From the NCBI RefSeq assembly GCF_014595955.1, contig NZ_JABVCF010000009.1, forward strand, positions 186,001-250,000: a stretch of 64,000 nt of DNA. The letters are read 5' to 3'. The stretch comes from Pseudaminobacter soli (ex Zhang et al. 2022). GTDB lineage: Bacteria; Pseudomonadota; Alphaproteobacteria; Rhizobiales; Rhizobiaceae. Position numbers and translations under genes: made by a program. The notes under the pieces were generated by a model. That model saw nothing but the letters and a program-made list of their open reading frames with translations, was not told the DNA's origin and did no database searches. Shown here one piece after another: positions 45,402 to 52,573 of this stretch (position 1 is its first letter; each line of letters opens with the position of its first letter).

Positions 45402-46973
45402 TTACTTCCCGGCGAGTTGCTGCGCCAGCATGAAACCCGAGCCGGCCCCCACGCCGCAGCCCGGCCATGTAGCGGCGCCGATCAGGTGCAACCGTTCGAC
45501 CGGCGTGTTCCACTTCGCGAAGCCGCGCACCGGCCTGAACAAAAAATTCTGCGAGAGGTGATGGCTACCGCAGATCTGGTCGCCGCCGACGAGGTTCGGG
45601 TTTTCACGCTCGAGATCGAGCGGAGAGAAGATCGCCCGGCCGAGGATTTTTCCGCGCAAGCCCGGAGCATGGCGCTCCAGAATGTCGAGGGCGCGTTCGG
45701 CGTAGCGCTCCTTCACATCGTCCCAGTGCGCCGGCTCGATCTGCCCGGCCGCATCGCCCCGGATCTCCGCCGGCAGCGCCCGCACCTGCAGCCACAGCAC
45801 GTGCTTGCCTTCCGGCGCGCGCGATGGGTCGATCGCTGTAGGCTGCCCCACCACCAGCACCGGCTCGTCGGGCAGCATCCCGCTCATCGCCTGCTGATAG
45901 GTTCGCGCCATGGCATCGAGCGACGGCGCGAGATGGACATAGGCGAAGCGGCGCAGCTCGGCTCCGGCGCGCCAGTCTGGAAGATCTTCCATCGCGAGAT
46001 GGATCATCATCGTCCCCGGCGCATGCCGGAACGCCTTGGCCGAACGATCGAAGCTGGCATCGCCGGAGCCCTCGGGCAGCAGTTTTCCGGGAAGCGCTCC
46101 GGGCGCGACACCCGCCACGACCGCCTTGCGCGCCCTGTGCATCTCGCCGGAAGCGAGCCGCACGCCGGTGGCGCGGCCGCCTTCCGTGACGATCTCCTTT
46201 ACCTCGGCCGAGGTGAGGACCTTGCCTCCAGCAGCAGTCACCATTGTTTCGAGTGCCCCGATCATAGTGTCGGCCCCGCCCTTGCCTAGCACCATGCCGA
46301 AACTCTGGTTCGCCATGGATTCCAGGTATGGGAACACGGCTCCACCGGCGATGTCGGGCGCGAAGTCGAGATGCATGCCCCACGCGGCGAGAGTCGCCCG
46401 CACATGCTCCGACTCGAACGTCTCGGTAAGCCAGGCGCGGGGCGACATGAGAAGCAGACGGACGGTGTCGAGCGCGCCCATCTTCTTCTTGCGCCATGCG
46501 TTCCATGCCGTGCCGGCCAGCGCGCGTAACGACATCGGCGAGCCGAGCACTCGAAACAGATGCTCCGCCTCACCCGGGAACTCCGCGACAAGCCGGCGCC
46601 ACATATCGGCATCAGCCTCGGAGAATTCCGAAATCCGCGAGACCGTCGTATTCAGGTCCGTGCTCACGCCGAACCAGCGCCCGTCCGGGAACACGCTGGC
46701 GAAGCAGTCGCTTGCCGGGACGAACTCCAGTCCGGCTAAGATCAATTCATTTGCATATTTCTTGTGGAAGGCAGAGCCCGCGAACAGGCTGAGGTTCATG
46801 GCCCCGAAGTCGTGACGGAAGCCCGGCAGAGTGCATTCTCTTGTTTGAACTGCGCCGCCGATGCAGTCGTTGCGTTCGAAAAGCGCGACCTTCCAGCCTT
46901 TCAAGGCCAGATGAGCGGCACAGGCGAGGCTGTTGTGGCCCGCCCCGATGAATATCGCGTCGAACTCGCTCAC
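45402..46973 (-). CDS. Phytoene-desaturase-like FAD-dependent oxidoreductase
   Basis: A 523-residue flavoprotein of the phytoene-desaturase/amine-oxidase fold. The ADP-binding motif is GAGHNSLACAAHLALKGWKVALFER, and the closing glycine-rich block GAATWPGCGVGAGSGFML binds FAD. There is no carotenoid gene nearby, so desaturation of phytoene is unlikely. It has a paralogue at 48.2 kb. It shares a promoter region with the divergent cyclase. The GTG at 46973 has GAGGGGGG upstream. The substrate is unknown; an aromatic or amine compound is suggested by its neighbours. Confidence 0.78.
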   Translation of the reverse strand: MSEFDAIFIGAGHNSLACAAHLALKGWKVALFERNDCIGGAVQTRECTLPGFRHDFGAMNLSLFAGSAFHKKYANELILAGLEFVPASDCFASVFPDGRWFGVSTDLNTTVSRISEFSEADADMWRRLVAEFPGEAEHLFRVLGSPMSLRALAGTAWNAWRKKKMGALDTVRLLLMSPRAWLTETFESEHVRATLAAWGMHLDFAPDIAGGAVFPYLESMANQSFGMVLGKGGADTMIGALETMVTAAGGKVLTSAEVKEIVTEGGRATGVRLASGEMHRARKAVVAGVAPGALPGKLLPEGSGDASFDRSAKAFRHAPGTMMIHLAMEDLPDWRAGAELRRFAYVHLAPSLDAMARTYQQAMSGMLPDEPVLVVGQPTAIDPSRAPEGKHVLWLQVRALPAEIRGDAAGQIEPAHWDDVKERYAERALDILERHAPGLRGKILGRAIFSPLDLERENPNLVGGDQICGSHHLSQNFLFRPVRGFAKWNTPVERLHLIGAATWPGCGVGAGSGFMLAQQLAGK

Positions 46974-46989
46974 TCCCCCCTCGCCTTTT

Positions 46990-47003
46990 CTTTAGGCTTA
47001 AAG
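46990..47003. promoter_or_regulatory. Operator-like palindrome in the flavoprotein/cyclase divergent promoter
   Basis: CTTTAGGCTTAAAG has CTTTA/TAAAG arms and matches TTTAAGCTTAAA (24.88 kb) at 11 of 12 core positions. It sits 17 bases from the flavoprotein start in the 115-base divergent region. The MarR gene at 49.8 kb or the one at 35.7 kb could use it. Confidence 0.45.
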
Positions 47004-47088
47004 ATAATTGCAGATGCATATGTTTTCGTCTAGTGGATATTGGGGGAGCTTGAGGACTGCTCAAGAAAAACGTTTGGAGGGGACATTC

Positions 47089-47880
47089 ATGAACACGCAG
47101 CAACTTCTTGGCGAGCTTGCCGGACAGCTTCTGTCGGGCGGGATCGAAGTGGTCGACTTGACCGCCGTGCTCGGCCCCGAGACGCCACTGATCAAGCTGC
47201 CGCCGGAGATTGCCGTCGACACGCCGAAGGTCGAGATCCACACCATCTCGAACTACGACAAGAACGGCCCCTTCTGGGCCTGGAACTGGCTGAAGCTCGG
47301 CGAGCATTCCGGCACGCATTTCGACGCGCCGATCCACTGGATTACCGGCAAGGACTATCCGGACGGTGCCACCGACACGCTGCCCGTCGGCAAGCTGGTC
47401 GCGCCGGTCAATGTCATCGACTGCTCCAGGGAATCGGACGAGAACCACGATTTCCTTTTGACGGTCGACCACATCAAGGCTTGGGAAGACAAACACGGCG
47501 CGATCAAGGCCGGCGAATGGGTTGTGATGCGCACCGACTGGTACAAGCGCAACCACTCGGAGGCCGAATTCCTGAACGCCAACGAAACCGGCCCGCACAC
47601 GCCCGGTCCGACCGCCGAAGCGATCCAATACCTGATCGGCAAGGACATCGTCGGCTGGGGCAGCGAGACGATCGGCACCGACGCCGGCCTCGCAGGCGGC
47701 ATGAACCCGCCCTTCCCCGCGCACAACCTGATGCACAAGGCCAACAAGTACGGCCTCGCCAGCCTGTGCAACCTGGACAAGCTGCCGCCGAAGGGCGCCA
47801 TCCTGATCGCCGCGCCGCTGAAGATCGAGCACGGCACCGGCAGCCCGATCCGCGCGCTGGCGCTGGTAGCTAGGGGGTGA
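47089..47880 (+). CDS. Cyclase-family metal-dependent hydrolase, kynurenine-formamidase-like
   Basis: A 263-residue protein of the KynB-type cyclase family. The metal motif HxGTHxDxPxH is exact: His73, His77, Asp79 and His83 (HSGTHFDAPIH). It opens with VVDLTAVLGPETPLI, typical of the fold. Bacterial kynurenine formamidases belong here, so it is the best candidate for the missing step between kynA and kynU in the 30 kb operon, although it is 15 kb away. Other cyclase-family members act on isatin or similar amides. The ATG at 47089 has GGAGGGG upstream. Confidence 0.82.
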   Translation: MNTQQLLGELAGQLLSGGIEVVDLTAVLGPETPLIKLPPEIAVDTPKVEIHTISNYDKNGPFWAWNWLKLGEHSGTHFDAPIHWITGKDYPDGATDTLPVGKLVAPVNVIDCSRESDENHDFLLTVDHIKAWEDKHGAIKAGEWVVMRTDWYKRNHSEAEFLNANETGPHTPGPTAEAIQYLIGKDIVGWGSETIGTDAGLAGGMNPPFPAHNLMHKANKYGLASLCNLDKLPPKGAILIAAPLKIEHGTGSPIRALALVARG

Positions 47881-47973
47881 GCTAGGCCGACTTCGGAATA
47901 GGATCCGGCTGGCCATGAACGGCAGGTGGAAGTTGGCGGAAATGGGTAGGTTGGGCAAGGCAGGTGCCCCTGC

Positions 47974-48134
47974 GCACCCCCCTCTGTCCTGCCGGACATC
48001 TCCCCCTCAAGGGGGGAGATTGGCAGCGTTGATCGTGCCGCCATTTCTGCAACGCTGGCGATTGGCGAAACCGACGCGGCCGGCTCAATCTCCCCCCTTG
48101 AGGGGGAGATGTCCGGCAGGACAGAGGGGGGTGC
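47974..48134. repeat. Inverted-repeat element with exact 49-base arms
   Basis: Arms at 47974-48022 and 48086-48134 are exact inverted copies of 49 bases, with a 63-base spacer holding a GCAGCGTT/AACGCTG-type inner stem. The arms match the 34712-34871 element. It lies between the cyclase and flavoprotein genes. The perfect arms suggest a recent or maintained copy. Confidence 0.9.
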
Positions 48135-48192
48135 GAACGGGCACTCGCCAACCCCTTAGGGCAAACGTTATCCCGCCTGCGAGCCGCCGCCC

Positions 48193-49761
48193 ATGATCCC
48201 CGACCACATCATCGTCGGCAGCGGCATCAATGCGCTCGTCTGCGCGGCGATCCTTGCCGGGAAGGGCCGCAAGGTGCTGGTGCTCGAGCGCAACGACCGC
48301 ATCGGCGGCTGCATCCGCACCGACGAGATCACCGCGCCCGGTTTTGTCCATGACGTGATGGCGACGACCTGGGTGCTGTTCACGACCGGGCCGGCATTCG
48401 CCACCCTTGGCAAGGACCTCGCCCGCCACGGCCTCGAATTCTGCAACAGCGGCACACCGACCGGCGTGCTCATGCCGGACGGCCGTCACGTCGTGCAGCG
48501 GAGGAACCGCGCGGCGAACGTCTCCGCGTTGAACGCGCTGGCTGAAGGCGACGGCGACCAGTATGCTCGGGATGTCGACGACATCGGGCGCAATGCCGGG
48601 CTGCTCTTTGGCCTGCTCGGCGGCCGCCTGTGGTCGACGCAGATCCTGAAGCTCCTGTCCGCCGAGGCATGGCGGCGCGGACCGCGAAATCTCGCCGCGT
48701 TCCTGGGCGAGGCGTTGGTTCCGGCGCGCGGCTGGCTGGAGACGTCATATGCGTCCGAGACATCGCGGGCGTTGTGGGCTCCGTGGGTGCTGCATGCCGG
48801 CCTCGGGCCCGAGGACGCCTTTTCCGGCCAGATCGCCAAGGTGATCACCTTTGCGCTGGAAGCGGCCGGCGCGCCGATCGTCAAGGGCGGCGCACGGAAC
48901 ATGCTTTCCGCCTTCGAGGCTCTGATCAAGGAGCGCGGCGGCACGATCCGCACTGGCGCCGACGTCGCCTCCATCATTCGCTCCACCGGCCGCGCGGTCG
49001 GCGTGCGCCTCGCCTCCGGCGAGGAGATCCGGGCGCAAAAGGCCGTCATCTGCTCGGTGACGCCGACGCAGTTCTACGGCCGGCTGCTCGATGGCGGGGC
49101 CGGCGAAGGCGAAGGCCAGGCGGTTCGTTCGTACCGATACGGCAAAGGCAACTTCCAGATCCACTACGCGCTCGATCGTCCGACGGCCTGGAGGGGCGAA
49201 GGGCTGGGCGAAGTCGCGCTGCTGCACCTCACGCCCGGGCTCGACGGCGTGTCGAAGGCCTGCAACGAGGCGATCCGCGGGCTGCTTCCGGAAACCCCGA
49301 CCATCTGCGTCGGCCAGCCGCATGTGCTCGACGCCTCGCGCTGCCCGCCGGGCAAGGCAATCCTCTGGCTGCAGTTGCCGGAAGCGCCTCGTTTCGTGAA
49401 GGGCGACGCCGCCGGGGAACTCTCCATCCCTTCCGATGGGTCCTGGACGGAATCGCTGCGCGAGGCCTATGCGGATCGCGTCGAGCAGATCCTTTCCAAT
49501 CACATTGACGGTTTTCGCGAAAGCGTGATCGCGCGCCGCGCCTATTCGCCGGCCGACCTCGAGTCGATGAACATCAATCTCGTCGGCGGCGATCCCTATG
49601 GCGGCTCGTCGACGATAGACCAGTCCTTCCTGTGGCGGCCGTTCAAGACGAGCCGCAATCACGAGACGCCGGTCGAGGACCTCTATCACATCGGCGCGTC
49701 GACGCATCCGGGCGCGGGGCTCGGCGGCGGCTCGGGCTTTCTCCTGGCGCAAAGGCTCTAG
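48193..49761 (+). CDS. Second phytoene-desaturase-like FAD-dependent oxidoreductase
   Basis: A 522-residue flavoprotein paralogous to the 45.4 kb protein. The ADP-binding start is IIVGSGINALVCAAILAGKGRKVLVLERN, and the closing block HIGASTHPGAGLGGGSGFLL binds FAD. The second glycine of the motif is Ser-containing (GSGINAL). Both paralogues share NLVGGD and the following serine-rich segment. It is in the plus-strand unit with the cyclase, MarR and IorAB. The reaction is not known. Confidence 0.78.
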   Translation: MIPDHIIVGSGINALVCAAILAGKGRKVLVLERNDRIGGCIRTDEITAPGFVHDVMATTWVLFTTGPAFATLGKDLARHGLEFCNSGTPTGVLMPDGRHVVQRRNRAANVSALNALAEGDGDQYARDVDDIGRNAGLLFGLLGGRLWSTQILKLLSAEAWRRGPRNLAAFLGEALVPARGWLETSYASETSRALWAPWVLHAGLGPEDAFSGQIAKVITFALEAAGAPIVKGGARNMLSAFEALIKERGGTIRTGADVASIIRSTGRAVGVRLASGEEIRAQKAVICSVTPTQFYGRLLDGGAGEGEGQAVRSYRYGKGNFQIHYALDRPTAWRGEGLGEVALLHLTPGLDGVSKACNEAIRGLLPETPTICVGQPHVLDASRCPPGKAILWLQLPEAPRFVKGDAAGELSIPSDGSWTESLREAYADRVEQILSNHIDGFRESVIARRAYSPADLESMNINLVGGDPYGGSSTIDQSFLWRPFKTSRNHETPVEDLYHIGASTHPGAGLGGGSGFLLAQRL

Positions 49762-50244
49762 ATGGACCAGAGCGTGCAGCCACGGCGCCAGCGCACCGCC
49801 ACCCTTGGACAGATCGGGCTGCAGCAGTTCGCGCCCTATCTGATGAACCGCATCATGGGCCGCTACAATGCGACCCTGCGCGACGAATTCCGCACGCGCG
49901 GCCTCACCATTGTCCAGGTTCGTACGATGGCGGTATTGTCGGTGATCGAGGGAGTCACCGTGAACGACCTCTCCGTCTATACCGTCATCGAGCAGTCGAC
50001 GCTTTCGCGCACCCTCGACACATTGGAGGCGCAGGGGTTTGTACGCCGCGAGCAAGGCGAGACCGACAGCCGGGTGCGCAAGCTCTACCTCACCGATGAC
50101 GGCCGCGCCGAATTTGGCCGAGCCTGGCCGGCCATGCACGATGCGTTCGAGGCGATGTTCGACGACATCGACGACGCCGAATACGCCGGATTCATTGCGA
50201 CGCTACAGAAGATGCTGAAGAATATTCGCAAGCACGAGATTTGA
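49762..50244 (+). CDS. MarR-family transcriptional regulator
   Basis: A 160-residue MarR regulator. The winged helix region is LTIVQVRTMAVLSVIEGVTVNDLSVYTVIEQSTLSRTLDTLEAQGFVRR, with a DSRVRKLYLTDDG wing. The ATG immediately follows the flavoprotein stop, so translation is coupled. It probably controls the flavoprotein/cyclase/IorAB unit, possibly through the palindrome at 46990-47003. Confidence 0.88.
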   Translation: MDQSVQPRRQRTATLGQIGLQQFAPYLMNRIMGRYNATLRDEFRTRGLTIVQVRTMAVLSVIEGVTVNDLSVYTVIEQSTLSRTLDTLEAQGFVRREQGETDSRVRKLYLTDDGRAEFGRAWPAMHDAFEAMFDDIDDAEYAGFIATLQKMLKNIRKHEI

Positions 50245-50257
50245 GCGATGCTGGATA

Positions 50258-50396
50258 GCCCCCTCTCCGCCTCGCGGAGCCTGTCCTCGGGCCGGCCAAT
50301 GGCCGGACCCGGGGGAGCGGACGGGAGCCAAGCTGGACGCCCATCCTCGCCCCCTTTAGGGGGAGAGGTGGCCGCGAAGCGGCCGGAGAGCGGGTG
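50258..50396. repeat. Palindromic intergenic repeat upstream of iorA
   Basis: Contains CCCCCTCTCCGCCTCG, a GGCCGGCC-AAT-GGCCGG stem, and GGGGGAGAGG with a GGCCGC/GCGGCC stem. It is another member of the CTCTCCCC family, between the MarR and iorA genes. Confidence 0.7.
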
Positions 50397-50413
50397 CTTT
50401 TCAGCTTCTGGAG

Positions 50414-52573
50414 ATGGCCATGGCTGAGCGCTCCTTCGTCAAGGAAGTCGAAAAACTTCGCCTCGGCGAGGGCCAGGAATTTGCCGGCGAAGGCATCCTC
50501 GCCATCACCAAGGCGCTGCTGCAGTGCGGCGTCGGCTATGTCGGCGGCTACCAGGGCGCGCCGATCAGCCATCTCATGGACGTTCTCGCCGACGCGCAGG
50601 ACATTCTTGGGGAACTCGGCGTGCATTTCGAGGCGAGCGCCTCCGAGGCGACCGCCACGGCCATGCTGGCTGCCTCCGTGCACTATCCGATCCGTGGTGC
50701 TGCGACCTTCAAGTCCACGGTTGGCACAAACGTCGCCTCCGACGCGCTGGCGAACCTCGCCTCGGGGGGCGTCACCGGCGGTGCGCTGATCATCGTCGGC
50801 GAGGACTATGGCGAAGGCTCCTCCATCATGCAGGAGCGCAGCCACGCCTTTGCCATGAAAAGCCAGGTCTGGCTGCTCGACCCGCGCCCGAACCTGCCGT
50901 CGATCGTCAAGGCGGTGGAGGACGGTTTTGAGCTTTCGGAGGCCTCCAATACGCCGGTCATGCTGCTGGTGCGCATCCGCTGCTGCCACGTCCACGGCCG
51001 CTTCGTGGCCAAGGACAATAAGCGCCCGACCATGACTGTCGCCGAGGCGCTGTCGGCGCCGCGCCGCGACACCGGCCGCATCGTGCTGCCCCCCGCCTCC
51101 TTCCTGCACGAGAAGGAGAAGGTGGAGAAGCGCTGGCCGGCGGCGGTTGATTTCATCCGCTCGCGCAAGATCAACGAGTTCTTCGGCCCAGCCGACGGCA
51201 AGGTCGGCATCGTCTGCCAAGGCGGCATGTACAACGCCGTCATCCGCGCCCTGCAACGGCTGGGCCTCGCCGACACCTATGGCGACACCGAGGTGCCGCT
51301 CTATGTGCTCAACGCCGCCTATCCGCTGGTCGACGACGAGTTCCTGACTTTCTGCGAAGGCAAGGACGCAGTGCTGGTCGTCGAGGAAGGCCAACCCAAC
51401 TATATTGAGCAGTCCTTCGCCGCGATGCTGCACAAGGCCGGGCGCGACACGAAGGTTGTCGGCAAGGAGTTTTTGCCGATGGCCGGCGAATATACCGGCC
51501 AGGTGATGCTCGACGGCATCGGCGGCTTCCTGCGCACCCATGCGGCCCATCTGTTGCCGGCCGCGGTGCGCGCGCCCAACACGGCGGGCAACGGCCACGA
51601 CATTCCCGACCTCACCCGCGTCGTGCCCGGCCGACCGCCGGGCTTCTGTACCGGCTGTCCGGAGCGGCCGATCTTCGCGGCGACGAAGCTGGTCGAGCAA
51701 GAGCTCGGCAAGCACCACATCGCCTCCGACATCGGCTGCCATCTCTTCTCGATCATGCCGCCATTCGAGCTCGGCGCCACGACGATGGGCTACGGCCTCG
51801 GCCCTGCCTCGGCGTCCGCCTTCAATTCGCCCGAAGCGAAGAAGCGCTCGATCTCCTTCGTCGGCGACGGCGGCTTCTGGCACAACGGCCTGACCTCCTC
51901 GATCGGCAACGCCGTGTTCAACAAGAACGACGGCGTGATCGTCATCGTCGACAACTATTATTCTGCGGCGACCGGCGGACAGGACATCCTGTCGTCGCGG
52001 GCGGACAACCGCACGAAGGCGACGAAGCACCCGATCACCGAGGCGGTGAAGGGCATGGGCGTCAAATGGGTGCGCCAGATCGACCGCACCTATGACGTGC
52101 CGAAGATGCGGGCGACTCTCAAGGAGGCGCTGACTACCGGGGAGACCGGACCGAAGGTCATCGTCGCTTCCTCGGAGTGCATGCTCAACCGTCAGCGGCG
52201 CGAGCGGCCGCTGGTCGACAAGGCGATCAAGGGCGGCGAGCGTGTGGTCAAGCCGCGCTTCGGCGTCGACGAGGACATCTGCACGGGCGATCACGCCTGC
52301 ATGCGCCTCTCCGGCTGCCCGTCGCTCTCGGTGAAGACGCTCGACGATCCGCTGCGCGACGACCCGGTCGCGCATATCGATCAGTCCTGCGTCGGCTGCG
52401 GCAATTGCGGCGAGGTGGCCGACGCGGCGGTGCTCTGCCCCTCCTTCTACCGTGCCGACACGGTGCACAATCCCGGCGGCTGGGACCGTTTTGCGGACGC
52501 GATGCGGCGGAAGGCGATCGGAATGCTGCAACGCCTGCGCGAGCGCCGGAGGCTGACCTTCGCCGATGCTTGA
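50414..52573 (+). CDS. iorA: Indolepyruvate ferredoxin oxidoreductase, alpha subunit (IorA)
   Basis: A 719-residue thiamine-diphosphate enzyme subunit. The TPP block GDGGFWHNG is at 484-492 and NYYSAATGGQ at 514-523; a CTGCPER motif lies at 412-418. The C-terminal ferredoxin part has Cys623, Cys629, Cys635, then Cys659, Cys662, Cys665 and Cys675. The first cluster reads CTGDHAC, with Asp626 where a Cys is usual. It decarboxylates an aryl-2-oxo acid to the aryl-CoA with ferredoxin. The start could be the ATG at 50414 or 50420. Confidence 0.9.
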   Translation: MAMAERSFVKEVEKLRLGEGQEFAGEGILAITKALLQCGVGYVGGYQGAPISHLMDVLADAQDILGELGVHFEASASEATATAMLAASVHYPIRGAATFKSTVGTNVASDALANLASGGVTGGALIIVGEDYGEGSSIMQERSHAFAMKSQVWLLDPRPNLPSIVKAVEDGFELSEASNTPVMLLVRIRCCHVHGRFVAKDNKRPTMTVAEALSAPRRDTGRIVLPPASFLHEKEKVEKRWPAAVDFIRSRKINEFFGPADGKVGIVCQGGMYNAVIRALQRLGLADTYGDTEVPLYVLNAAYPLVDDEFLTFCEGKDAVLVVEEGQPNYIEQSFAAMLHKAGRDTKVVGKEFLPMAGEYTGQVMLDGIGGFLRTHAAHLLPAAVRAPNTAGNGHDIPDLTRVVPGRPPGFCTGCPERPIFAATKLVEQELGKHHIASDIGCHLFSIMPPFELGATTMGYGLGPASASAFNSPEAKKRSISFVGDGGFWHNGLTSSIGNAVFNKNDGVIVIVDNYYSAATGGQDILSSRADNRTKATKHPITEAVKGMGVKWVRQIDRTYDVPKMRATLKEALTTGETGPKVIVASSECMLNRQRRERPLVDKAIKGGERVVKPRFGVDEDICTGDHACMRLSGCPSLSVKTLDDPLRDDPVAHIDQSCVGCGNCGEVADAAVLCPSFYRADTVHNPGGWDRFADAMRRKAIGMLQRLRERRRLTFADA

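Noticed and set aside
45402-49761. Carotenoid biosynthesis from the phytoene-desaturase-like pair
   Set aside because: No phytoene synthase, cyclase of carotenoid type or prenyl transferase is present; this fold includes many unrelated amine and alcohol oxidases.
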